Source: Scilla litardierei
Taxonomy: Eukaryota > Streptophyta > Magnoliopsida > Asparagales > Asparagaceae
Length of the DNA: 64,000 nucleotides
Assembly: GCA_030789695.1 (NCBI GenBank)
Contig: CM061142.1
Location: forward strand, 277,753,043 to 277,817,042
Direction of reading: 5' to 3'
Shown: piece after piece, positions 54,584 through 64,000 of the stretch
Numbering within the stretch: the first letter of the stretch is position 1
Layout: the number at the start of each line of letters is the position of its first letter
Notes under the pieces: generated by a model
The model's database searches: none
What the model saw: the letters and a program-made list of their open reading frames with translations, nothing else
What the model was told of the DNA's origin: nothing
Position numbers and translations under genes: made by a program

Positions 54584-56028
54584 TGTAGAGGAATGTGCCC
54601 TCAGATCATTTGTATTTGATGCAAATGATAATTTAAGCCTAGATAGGGACTAATTTGCATATGATGCGAAAGAGATTAAATGTATCTTAAATTGTTTAAG
54701 ACTATATTTAATAAATAATTGAAAGGAAAAGTTCACGGGTAAGACAGGAATGTCCAGGTCTACGCCTAGGTTCGAACGGCGACCAAATTGGACGCCAGAT
54801 GCCCAAGTTATGCTCAAAACAGCCCAATGGGTCAAGTCAGTTCAGACTAGACCAGACTGACCCAGGCCAGACCATTCTGGTCTGGTCTGGATCAATGGCC
54901 AGCCCAGGCCCTACCCTGGTCCTGGGCGCCCAGGGTACTAGGCACCCTGGGCCTGGGCCTGCGCCCAGGCCCAGGCGCCTGGGCGCCTGCCCAGGCGCCC
55001 GCCTGAGCGCCTGGTGCATGGGCGCCTGCGCCCAGGTCTGGGCCAGGCACCCAGTCAGCCTGTTTTTGAGCGGTGGGGCCCACTTGATGGGTCCCACTAT
55101 GGGTGCAGAACCCTAGGTTTACTGGACAGATTTGATGTCTGGTTTTAGTCGAAAATCTAGTCTTGGGCTGAACTTTGGACATACAATTGAGGGGTCAAAC
55201 GGACTCGGATTGATGAGCCGTTTTTTCCTATGCGTTCACCGTTGAACGCCCTTCGAATTGATAGGTTGTATCAATCATGAAGCTCAATGACAAGGGAGTT
55301 AAAATTCACGGAAGTTTAGCCTTTATGAAAGGCAAACTAAATTGAATTTGATTAACTCTAAAATTAGTCCCACATCAGATTTTGAGTAAAGGGGAGCAGT
55401 CAGCCGCCTATATAAATAGGGGTCTGCTCTCCTCCTCAAAACTCGTCCCAAGCTCTAGATCTGAGCGGCTCCCGTAAATATTGGAGCACGCTCGGATCTA
55501 GGCTTAAATTAATATTTCTCTATCTCCCTAAATTTCTGCCTTACTCCTGAGGGCTCTAGCAAAGCCGTAAAGGAGTTCAGATTTGGATCCGAAATCTTGG
55601 CGAAGGTTTTACTCGCGTGAAACTTTCTTCCATGTGTGGTTGGCTCGACGACACGGGGATTGATCGCCTTGGGATGCGGAGTGATTCAAGGAGCAGTTCG
55701 GGGAGCGGTTCAAGGAGCGGCTCGGCGTGGGATGGGGAGCGGTTTGGAAGACGGTGCGGAACATCTCGCCTGCCCCAGGGTTGAGATTCCGGGTATGTAT
55801 TTTATAATCATTAGTTTAATTTAATCAAAGTAGGTTAGATCCTTCTTGGGATTGTCAGATCCATCCCGAGTCGTCATAGATCTTGGCTAAGCGTCTTGTA
55901 CCTTAGGGCTAAGTTAAACTGTTAAACTTGTTTATTCTTCCACTGTAAAATTTTTTTTTGTATATGTTCTGTCCGAATTAGAATAGGAATAGAGTTTTTG
56001 TGCCCTAAGAGTTCTCCAAAACCCTTCA
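54584..56028 (+). repeat. 3' LTR of the copia-derived element
   Basis: 1445 bp, TGTAGAGG to CCCTTCA. It holds the uninterrupted site where the LARD entered the 5' LTR (55233-55237). The GC-rich palindromic cluster is at about 54900-55040 and the TATA box at 55409. It is visibly more diverged from the 5' LTR than LTR E is from LTR F. Confidence 0.92.
55409..55418 (+). promoter_or_regulatory. TATA box of the 3' LTR
   Basis: TATATAAATA in the same context as 48864. Confidence 0.65.
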
Positions 56029-56033
56029 GCAAC
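56029..56033 (+). repeat. Target site duplication of the copia-derived element, right
   Basis: GCAAC, matching 39515-39519. The SIRE-like gag frame resumes here. Confidence 0.88.
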
Positions 56034-57237
56034 ATCGGCTACAACATCAGGTACCAGACGAGGAAATATGATACATGATGTTGAAACAGATAGTACAACA
56101 TTTAGCAGTGAGGTCGACTCTGAAGGTGATAATAAGGATAAGGTTTGTGATGAAGACATTCGGTCAGCATATCAGATTATGTTCAACAAATAGATGGATA
56201 TCTGCAAAGTGAACAAGAATTTGAAGGATGAATGTTCCAGACTGAGAAGTGAGAAGGATGAGACCAGGGCTAAACTGTTGAAGATGAAGCTTAGTCTCAG
56301 AAATCTTGAGAACAACCTCAAGAGAACAATGCTTAGAGCTGAGAAGGCGAAGAGCACCCTCAACAGATGGAACTCCAGGAAGTCTAAACTTGATGATATT
56401 ATCAACATGGGAAAGGTGTCTGGAGACCGAACAGGAGTCGGATACAACAGAGCGGGACACTTACATACATCCAAGACAAGGCGTGTTCTCATTACTAAAG
56501 AGCATGAAAAACGGAGTTAGCACAACGGGTATGAGCCAAAGGAGAAGAAAAGGAAAGGTTCAACATCCAGGCGTCATGTATGTGATTACTGTAAGCAAGT
56601 AGGGCACAATGACTGGAGTTGCTTCAGACGCATGAAGCATTGGAATGAAGGCAGAAGTGTTAGACATCCCAACAAAAGGACAACGAAGAAATGAGTTGAG
56701 AAATCTGAGTTGGTAAGCATGGAGGCATACACTTCGTTGGTTACATTCTCAAAAAATCTGTGGTATTTTGACAGTGGGTGCTCTCGACACATGACTGGCA
56801 ATAAGGGACTTCTCACTGAGTATTCTGCCAGCAACAAAGATCATGTAACCTTTGGAGATGGTCAAAGAAGCAAGGTAGTTGGAAAAGAGAACCTCAATGT
56901 GACAGGGTCCCTGAAGCTGAAGGACGTGATGCATGTAGAAGATTTGAAGGCAAACCTCATCAGCATAAGTCAGTTGTGTGATCAAGGTTTTCTCGTCTGA
57001 TTCACCAAAGATGAATGTCTTGTCTTCAATAGAGATGATGTATGTATTCTTACTGGAAAAAGGTTAAATGACAACTGTTACCTTCTGCAAGATCTCAACA
57101 AGTGCTTCAATATCACCACTGATGTTTCAGAGCAGTGTCATCAAAAACTGGGACATTTAAATTTCAAGACCTTAATGAAGATATCTCAAGCCGGAGCTGT
57201 TCGTGGGAAACCAATTCTAACCAAGAAGAAAGAAGGT
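56034..57237 (+). pseudogene. copia gag end, protease and pre-integrase, with stops
   Basis: It continues the frame of 38405-39519. A coiled-coil stretch (NKNLKDECSRLRSEKDET, from about 56200) follows a stop at an expected Trp (56190). A second CX2CX4HX4C knuckle, CDYCKQVGHNDWSC, is at 56581. The aspartic protease reads WYFDSGCSRHMTG (DSG at 56770-56778), then HVTFGDGQ and LKDVMHVEDLKANLISISQLCD. The pre-integrase part reads QKLGHLNFKTLMKISQAG, and the gap begins just after. Further stops lie at about 56518, 56692 and 56998. Confidence 0.9.
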
Positions 57238-57737
57238 NNNNNNNNNNNNNNNNNNNNNNNNNNNNNNNNNNNNNNNNNNNNNNNNNNNNNNNNNNNNNNN
57301 NNNNNNNNNNNNNNNNNNNNNNNNNNNNNNNNNNNNNNNNNNNNNNNNNNNNNNNNNNNNNNNNNNNNNNNNNNNNNNNNNNNNNNNNNNNNNNNNNNNN
57401 NNNNNNNNNNNNNNNNNNNNNNNNNNNNNNNNNNNNNNNNNNNNNNNNNNNNNNNNNNNNNNNNNNNNNNNNNNNNNNNNNNNNNNNNNNNNNNNNNNNN
57501 NNNNNNNNNNNNNNNNNNNNNNNNNNNNNNNNNNNNNNNNNNNNNNNNNNNNNNNNNNNNNNNNNNNNNNNNNNNNNNNNNNNNNNNNNNNNNNNNNNNN
57601 NNNNNNNNNNNNNNNNNNNNNNNNNNNNNNNNNNNNNNNNNNNNNNNNNNNNNNNNNNNNNNNNNNNNNNNNNNNNNNNNNNNNNNNNNNNNNNNNNNNN
57701 NNNNNNNNNNNNNNNNNNNNNNNNNNNNNNNNNNNNN
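57238..57737. other. Assembly gap (500 N)
   Basis: Exactly 500 N, a conventional placeholder, so the real distance is unknown. The copia pol on the left does not continue on the right. Confidence 1.
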
Positions 57738-59153
57738 AACTTACAAATCAAATATGAAATGAAATAAAGAAACTTCTTACCGAACAAAATACCTATGCCT
57801 TGAGTATTGCTTACGAATTAGGGCAAGGATGATTTTGAGGAAGAAGTGGCACCAAACCCTAGCTCCAAGATGTAGAACAGCGATGGAGAGCTTTGGGGAT
57901 GTTGGTGACCTAGAATCAAGCACTTGGCTTGGAAGGCTTCACACTCAATAAATCTCTCTTTGGAAGTAAGAGTTAGGAGAGATTAATGAATGGAGGGAAT
58001 GAGCTTGGATTGATTTCTCTTGAACTCTAAACTTGCATTAATATCAGCCTTGGCAGCAATGAATGCAGCCCAACAAGTATTTATAGGTTAGAGGAGAGAG
58101 AGAGAGAAAAACGTTTCAATTAGGGCTCCAACGGCTCTTTTCTGAACCCAACTAGTCGGTCAAAGAACAATCACCGACCGACTAGTTCATCAACTAGTCG
58201 GTCGGTCAATTAACGTAAACCGACTAATGGGTGAACAGAGAAAAGATCAAAGCACAGACACATGGAACTAGTCGGTCTAAGAAGAGTCACTGACCGACTA
58301 GTTTCACAACTAGTCGGTCGGTTACTCAACGTGGACCGACTAACAGATAAAACTGAAGTCTGAGAAGAATTAGACTTAGTCGGTCCAAGAACAAATGTTG
58401 ACCGACTAATTCACCAACTAGTCGGTCACCAAATGAACATAGACCGACTAACAATAAACAGTAAGTATGGTGAAAAATTTGGCATGTACAGTAAACAAAA
58501 CTAGTCGGTCTAAGAAGAAAAGTTGACCGACTAGTTCATCAACTAGTCGGTCGATCAATGAGCACAGACCGACTAATGATAAACAGTAGCTCAAGTGAAA
58601 ATGTGCATGTTCAGGGAAAGCTCAACTAGTCGGTCACAGAAGCATCACTGACCGACTAGTTCACAAACTAGTCGGTCGGTGAGTCAACTTAGACCGACTA
58701 ACTGTAAACAGTAAAGAGCTATGATTTAACTGAGAAGAACTAGTCGGTCCAAGAAGCTTGGCTGACCGACTAGATCACCATCTAGTCGGTCAGTTTTTCT
58801 TCTTGAACCAACTAACATGCACAAGAAGTCCCGAATCGAAGCGCGAAGCTTCGGGAAGAATTGTATGGACTTCTACTAAGATCCTAGAGCTAAGATATGA
58901 GCGTTATGAAGATTTAAAACGTAAGACCTACTCAAGGCTTAACATTCTACGAAAGAAGCTTAAAGACTATAAATTAAACTTGACGATACCGTCTTCAATA
59001 GCTTCAATCGAATCTTCATGACTTCTAAATAGGTCCATAAGCTTCAACGAAGCTTTAGGCATACGATCACGTGCTTTGAGAATTCTTGAGACGTCGTAAT
59101 TGTTATTCATGTGAATTTGGCGACGATCTCCATAACTGCGCTCACAAAGTGTT
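57738..59153 (-). repeat. LTR-like fragment related to the LARD U3
   Basis: A minus-strand TATA box (CCTATAAATACTTG, 58078-58087) lies beside an array of TAGTCGG units (58150-58815). The sequence after the array (AACCAACTAAC-TGCAC, AGCGCGAAG) matches 42450-42500 of LTR E. No LTR end (GTTACA) is found before 59153, so it is a fragment or a distant relative. Left of the TATA box (57738-58070) nothing coding is seen. Confidence 0.65.
58150..58815. repeat. Six-unit tandem array with TAGTCGG inverted repeats
   Basis: Units start near 58152, 58267, 58378, 58502, 58626 and 58741. Each has CTAGTCGGTC, about 16 bases, GACCGACTAG, then CTAGTCGGTC and GACCGACTAA. Spacers differ more than the stems. It is the same design as in LTRs E and F but a separate expansion. 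Confidence 0.9.
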
Positions 59154-59173
59154 AGTACATATTATATTTATGT

Positions 59174-60214
59174 TTGTTCATCATCCAAAACCAAATCCGG
59201 GGAGTCCAATATCCAACAGTTATCAATTACGGTATTGACAGTCTGCTAGATTTCCAAAACTTAGCAAATTTGTTCTCCGCTGAAAATGTGTACCTATGTT
59301 ATCCTAGGCTTGTTCATCTCTTTTATGCAAACATGGATTATGATCTCGTGAAAAGTCGTTTCATAACTAAGGTTCTGGATACCAAACTTGCAATAACTGT
59401 CAAATCCCTAGGTGAAGCTCTAGGAATCCCATACTCCGGTATGATACTTGACAAAATTGAGATGACTGATGAGAATATCCTAGAGAGAATGTATCTGCCC
59501 GGTAAACACTTTCAAACCAAACTTCCTTGTAGCCATCTTCGCTATCCGGCGAGAATCTTGGCTAATATTTTGTCGTATAACATAACTCAAAAATCTGGGA
59601 GTCATGCTATTCTTTCTGAAAAACAAGCTAAATGCATTTATGCCATCCTAGGTAACATTCGTGTTAATTGGGCCAAAGTCATCATGGATTCCATCCTACT
59701 TTCAGCTTCATCTGATAAACCTTCCTCCACTCTTTCTCATGGGCACTATCTGACCATTCTATTCATTAGCTTTAACGTGCCATTGGATCATGAAACAACC
59801 ATTCTAGAACCTGCTCGTGTTTTTGACGTACATGCTCTTGGGAGAATGAATCTCCATCATGACCTTGATGAGAATGTCCCTGAAGAACAAATTGCTGCCG
59901 AAGGAGGATCATCATCCTCAAGGCGAGGTAAGAAAGTTGTTATTTCAGATTCCGAAGAAGAAGAAGAAGAAGAAAGAGGAAGCGAAGAAGAAGAAGAAGA
60001 AGAAGTTCCAGCTTACATCCTTGAACTTCAGGAGATGCTCCTAAAGAAGATTGGAAAATTGAAGATCTCGCAGGAGAAAGGATTTGAAGATCTCAATCAA
60101 AAGGTGGACGACCTCAAGGAGATCGTCGTGAAAAGCAACAAGATGTCTGAGGAGACGCTTGTTATGATCATTGAAGAGATCAAGGAACTGAAAAAGAACA
60201 GCGGTCATCCTTAG
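59174..60214 (+). pseudogene. PF20167-like 'putative plant transposon protein' ORF, 5' end damaged
   Basis: The open frame runs from the codon after the stop at 59153 to 60214. The N-terminal two thirds resembles the domain found in plant LTR elements under that name: YPRLVHLFYANM, then ITVKSLGEALGIPYSG, a central helix-rich part and HYLTILFISFNVPLD. An acidic GAA-repeat stretch (about 59955-60005) and a coiled-coil end (about 60035-60205) follow. There is no in-frame ATG at the start; an ATG at 59170 lies one frame off, so a one-base change may have separated it. The first in-frame ATG is at the YANMDYD position (about residue 53). Function is unknown. It lies upstream of polypurine tracts and an LTR, so it belongs to a retroelement rather than a host gene. 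Confidence 0.6.
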
Positions 60215-60597
60215 CTTCATGAACTTCTCTTTCAAAACAATGGTTCTCTTTTTAAAACAATGATTCTCTAAACTATGGTTTGTAATAACTCTTATTGTGT
60301 GATGCTAGTTATTATGAAGTTATCTACTATGCAATACTTAGTTGTTCCTATGAGCTAACATCTCCCTTGCAGGCATATGAAATTGAATTCGTCTGATTTA
60401 ATGCTATGTAGAAATTACTTTTGTTTTTGTTAATGACAAGGGGGAGAAAAATATATGAATTGTATTTCTTAACAGGTTCGATGCAGGGGGAGAATCGCAT
60501 CAAAACAGGGGGAATAAGTATACTTGAAATATTATTCATATTCAATCATACTTCATTTTTTTTCATTTGGGTGTCATCATCAAAAAGGGGGAGAGTG
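60215..60597 (+). other. Noncoding 3' region with polypurine tracts
   Basis: AAGGGGGAGA at about 60438, CAGGGGGAGA near 60485, CAGGGGGAATA near 60510, and AAAAAGGGGGAGAG at 60584-60597 just before the LTR. Several such tracts are typical of the 3' end of SIRE-type copia elements. The last is the likely true primer for plus-strand synthesis. Confidence 0.65.
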
Positions 60598-61015
60598 ATG
60601 GAAATTGAATTCCACCCCAAGTGATTTTGATGATGAGCACACCAAATGAATGCTTAGTGTACTAATTACACTACACTTAGAAGTGTGCAGATTTCGTGAA
60701 GCTCTACTTATACTCCAAGAAGCACACATCAATACTCCACGACAAGGACGAACATGACTAAACTCAAGTGATGAAGCTCAAGCTCGAGAAGCACAAAGAG
60801 AAGCTCGCCTTCACTTCATCAAGTTGACCAAAACTCCCGAAGACATGTTCAGAGTCTAGTGTGAGTGTGTCGTGTCTTTTAGGGTATTTGTTAAAGCCAT
60901 ATCAAATAGACAACACACACACAAATGATTTCGAAAATAATTTTAACTATCTTCAAAATAGTTTTCAAGAGCTTTTCTAGTCACTTCATAACTTTTCGTA
61001 GTGAAACTCCACGCA

Positions 61016-62100
61016 CCCTGGAGCTGACTACCTGTCTGACTAGAAGAACAACAGGAAAAACTCCTCTGGGAGTCGACTACCAAAAGTAGGGAGTCGACTA
61101 CCTGTCAGAGATCGAAAACTCCTAGAGTTCTCTGGGAGTCGACTACCTATATGAGGGAGTCGACTACCAGCTGTAAATTTTCAGACGTTTTGAAATTCAA
61201 ATTTTGAAATCCTTTGAGCAATTTACTCCGAAATTTTTGGGACAAAAGTCAAACGAAATTTGAAATTCAAATCTCAGTTTTTCCCTATAAATAGAGCTGA
61301 AATATTTTGTAAAAAATACAACATTGAAAATCAAATTTGTGAAAGCTCTCTTGAATTAAAGCTCTCTAATTTTCTCTCTAGCCAGTTTAATTTCTGTTTT
61401 AATCTTGCAATATTTTCTCATTCTTTTTGAAGATCATACTATTATTTTTTATTGGCTAAATTGTTTTTCGAAATCCTTACTATTATTCTCTCTAATTTTA
61501 TTTGAAGGATTTTTTGAAAAAGCTCTAGATCACAAAGAACTTATCTCGTATCTTTGTGTGATCTAGACTATCATTCTATTAAGCCACTACACAAATTTTC
61601 TATCTTTTGATTGGCTATAGAATCGGGTGTATTAACCAATCTCTATCACTTATTGTAGAGTATTGGACAAATCTCTTATTGTGTTGATTGTTGTAACACT
61701 AGACAAGTCTAGTTGTTGCCAGTTGGAAAATCCTCGGTTTGTGAGGCAAGGGTAAACCCTAGACAAGTCTAGGTGTTGTGATCGGAAATCCTGGTCAAGG
61801 CTAGGTCGTTGGAAATCCTAACGAGTGAAGTTAGGTGCTTGTATTTGCCAAGGCAGATAGTGGAAATCTCGTACCGGATTGGTCGGGGACTGGACGTACC
61901 CGGGTTGCGGGGAACCAGGATAAAATCCTTTTGTTTGCAATTGTTGATCTGTGTTTGATTATCTTTACATTTATATCTTCTATCTACAGCAAAGATCAAT
62001 TTATCTCTATTCGCTGAAATTCATACTTGTGATCTTATTTGTTCTCACATATTCTCTGGGAGTCGACTACTGCTCATAGGGAGTCGACTACCTGCTGTGA
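61016..62100 (+). repeat. Dispersed GGGAGTCGACTACC motif
   Basis: Seven near-copies, in pairs near 61068, 61095, 61136, 61160, 62057 and 62078, plus a variant near 61018. GTCGAC is palindromic. The pairs are about 25 bases apart. Confidence 0.8.
61285..61294 (+). promoter_or_regulatory. TATA box of the putative LTR
   Basis: CTATAAATAG in TTCCCTATAAATAGAGC, a strong plant TATA context. Confidence 0.7.
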
Positions 62101-62289
62101 AATTTCTTTGTGCATTTTAAAAATTATATTGTTGATTAAGAACCAAGCGTAGATCACTCTACTTGGTTTCTTAGGCAACGTTAGAAGGAATTTATTTGTG
62201 TTAATATAGTTGAGCGAAAAAGTTTTATTATTTGAACAACACTATTCAAACCCCCCCCTTCTAGTGTTGCTTGCCATCCACAGAATCCA

Positions 62290-63183
62290 ACAGAATGGAC
62301 AAATGAGCAAAAAGAATTGGTGGAGAAAAATGAATAGGTAATGGACATCTTGCTTGATTATTTAACTTATGACATTCTTATGCATGTGTCCAATGCTACG
62401 ACGGCATATCAAATATGGCACATGCTAGCGGAGCAAGAAGAGTCCACCTCGTATTGTTCTTCCTCCAATGATGAAAGGGATTCACTCATGGGTTTGATGG
62501 TACGAGAGGATGCCACTATGGGTGACTCTAGGGACGAATCAAGCGATTCAAGTGGAAGTGATAGCAACAATGAAGAGGTAACAATGGAATATCTTAGAAT
62601 TGATTTTGAACAATTAGTTGATAAATATCAAAAGCTTACGCATAAATATTGTGATGCTAAGAATAAGATTGTTAGTCTCACTAACACATCTACATGTAGC
62701 ACCTCAAAGAATGACACCATTGTTGAGACACTCGCTATTAAGAAAGCAAGTTTGCTTACTCAAAATGGCATGTTGAGAAAAGAGGCGGAGTCCCTCAAAT
62801 CTCAACTTGATCGTGTTACCATTGTGGATAGTAACGATCTTGAGATTGAAAATCTTCAATCTCAAAACACTAGTTTGGGCATTGAGAATGAGGCTCTCAA
62901 ATCCCAAGTGCACGGGCTCACCACACGTGCATCCACCTTGAATGCCACTATTTCTTCAATTTCTAAGAAATATGAGCTCTTGTCCTCCATTGTTGTGAGA
63001 TTCGATAAGGAAAAGGACATTTTGGATGATTTGCTAAAGAATCAAGTACCGGCAAACCATCGTTTTGGCCTTGGTTATTCTAAGGCAAGTGCATCCAATG
63101 CACGCATCTCCTATAGTGAAGTAACTATAGATTTTGTGAGGATGGCTCTGGTGCATCCACAAGTGGTGTCTCTAACAACTTGA
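62290..63183 (+). pseudogene. copia gag, N-terminus missing and internally deleted
   Basis: The frame begins inside gag (EWTNEQKELVEKNE, a stop, then VMDILLDYLTYDILMHVSN and YQIWHMLA), which corresponds to the middle of a UBN2-type gag. The LTR end lies only some ten bases upstream and no primer site is present, so primer site and gag start were lost together. After HMLA the usual UBN2 core is missing. The sequence jumps to the acidic linker (MGLMVRED, SSDSSGSDSNNEE) and a long coiled coil (about 62590-63030). A frameshift near 63138 ends the frame at 63183. Confidence 0.7.
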
Positions 63184-63816
63184 GTAGTTCTACTACCAAG
63201 GAAACCACCACTCCTATTCCTCCCTCCTTTGTAAGGAAACCCACCAAGGGTGGACATCAAAGGAAGGGGACATGCTTCCATATACACCAATACTCGTAGG
63301 AATGCCTCCACTCCTCACATTCCTACAAATGATAGTTTTTATGTTCCACACCCACGAGCACGTGCACAGACTCATTTGATACACTCTCATGCACGTACTC
63401 ATGCTCATGCACCTTCACATGCTTATGATCACACATCACATCCACGTATGCATGCTTATTCTCATGATCGTTTTCATGCATATGCACCTCATGTTCATCC
63501 ACGTATTTATGGAACAACACACAATGGATCACATGCCCATCATCATGTTTTATCTCAACACAATCTTCCATACAACTATCCATGTGCTGTTGCTAGATCA
63601 TATGTTCCTAGGCCACATGCACCACGTAGAGATCAAACTTTTATACATGCGACCACTAGGAAGAGGATACCCAAAACATACACTATTTGGGGTCCTAAGA
63701 ACACTAGCAATCATGCTACGGATATGTATGTGCAATCATATATTCATGATATTATGTGGAATGATGATTATGTTGGGAAATCAAGGTCCTCTTGGACTTG
63801 GTTTCCAAATGGTTAG
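63140..63816 (+). pseudogene. copia gag C-terminal part, frameshifted, His-rich
   Basis: After the shift near 63138 another frame reads DGSGASTSGVSNNL and IPPSFVRKPTKGG. A second shift near 63260 leads to a long frame to 63816. It is rich in His, Ala, Pro and Thr because of the repeated CATGC/CACGT-type sequence, and ends with TIWGPKNTSNHATD, reminiscent of the W-V-P-K motif near the end of SIRE gags. A canonical zinc knuckle is not seen; the His-rich part lies where it would be expected. Confidence 0.5.
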
Positions 63817-64000
63817 TTTTCGTTGACCCAACATGCTTGGTACCATAAGTTTATATTCATTTTATGAGTACCAAAGCACTTGTGTTAAGAATTGGTTTAT
63901 TCTTTTGTTTGCATATCGGTCTTGGATGCTCATGTTTGTTGGAAACTTAAATTCTTATTGAATTTGATTTCCATTGTTTGATTATTAGTAAATCATTGTG
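63817..64000 (+). other. Continuation past gag, nothing identified
   Basis: No protein motif is visible before the window ends. It would be the start of pol if the element is otherwise complete. Confidence 0.4.

Larger units (their letters stand above)
39520..56028 (+). mobile_element. Copia-derived element inserted in the SIRE-like gag, itself split by a LARD
   Basis: LTRs start TGTAGAGGAATG and end CCCTTCA. The 5' LTR is 39520-40132 plus 48696-49494; the 3' LTR is 54584-56028. The primer site TGGTATCAGAGCC is at 49496 and the polypurine tract AAGTGGGAGA at 54574. The TSD is GCAAC. The 5.1-kb internal region has only remnants of copia pol (52030-52170 and 53345-53437) and otherwise no coding, so the element is non-autonomous or badly decayed. 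Confidence 0.9.
37713..57237 (+). mobile_element. SIRE-like Ty1/copia element, interrupted and cut by the gap
   Basis: It includes a putative 5' LTR, an initiator-Met primer site at 38330, gag from 38405, then after the 39520-56028 insertion the rest of gag, protease and the pre-integrase region up to the gap at 57238. The order gag-PR-INT is that of copia. UBN2-type gag with a coiled coil and two knuckles suggests the SIRE/Tork side of the group. Four or more stops make it inactive. Its 3' half lies in the gap or is missing. Confidence 0.82.
60598..62281 (+). repeat. Putative LTR of a SIRE-type copia element
   Basis: It starts TGATGGAAATTG right after the polypurine tract, with TTTTGATGATGAGCACACC soon after, a form common in plant copia LTRs. 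TATA box at 61285. The CCCCCCCTTCTAG stretch near 62250 is usual close to the right end, and CCATCCACA at 62275 gives the CA. No second LTR is available, so both edges are approximate. Confidence 0.55.

Noticed and set aside
54765..54790. GGTTCGAACGG resembling a tRNA B box
   Set aside because: No A box or cloverleaf around it, and it lies in an LTR.
63323..63583. Minus-strand frame opposite the His-rich gag part
   Set aside because: Antisense shadow of repeated CATG/CACG sequence.

Overview
The window looks like plant nuclear DNA made almost entirely of nested and decayed transposable elements. The evidence is L1-type LINEs of the plant kind (ORF1 with a DUF4283-like region and zinc knuckle, ORF2 with endonuclease, reverse transcriptase and zf-RVT), Ty1/copia elements with an initiator-Met primer site, a Ty3/gypsy element with 2.4-kb LTRs, LARD-type elements, small Helitrons, and one exon-sized piece of a plant SINA-like E3 ligase. 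The species cannot be named from the sequence. There is no bacterial operon, CRISPR array or recognisable rRNA or tRNA gene, and no intact host gene. One 500-base run of N (57238-57737) is an assembly gap.

Layout. 1-20493: LTR and noncoding internal pieces of a minus-strand LARD-type family (LTR A 2077-4939, LTR B 17146-20493). The second internal region is split by a 5'-truncated plus-strand LINE (6145-15926). That LINE holds a nearly full-length minus-strand LINE (10171-15892, 15-bp target duplication) and is followed by a 302-bp Helitron. 20494-30325: a second LTR chain. A 238-bp stub with only the start of gag is followed by LTR C, a decayed gypsy gag-pol (minus strand) and LTR D. 30326-37712: low-coding AT-rich DNA with a SINA-like exon, Helitrons, a foldback element and a tiny LINE stub. 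37713-57237: a plus-strand SIRE-like copia element. Its gag is split by a copia-derived element (39520-56028, TSD GCAAC), whose 5' LTR is in turn split by a complete LARD (40133-48690). 57738-64000: an LTR fragment with a tandem hairpin array, a PF20167-like ORF, polypurine tracts, another LTR and a rearranged copia gag.

How the parts relate. The LARDs share LTR ends, primer-site block and polypurine tract with the gypsy element, so they were probably mobilised by gypsy proteins. The nesting gives a relative order of insertion: SIRE-like copia first, then the copia-derived element, then the LARD.

The two observations most worth testing are these. First, a multi-hairpin module is present in all six LTRs of the gypsy/LARD group, with conserved loops and compensatory stem changes; it would lie in the transcribed leader. 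Second, two short GT-AG intron-like insertions in the gypsy gag-pol (26629-26730 and 24142-24212) restore the expected protein family sequence when left out.
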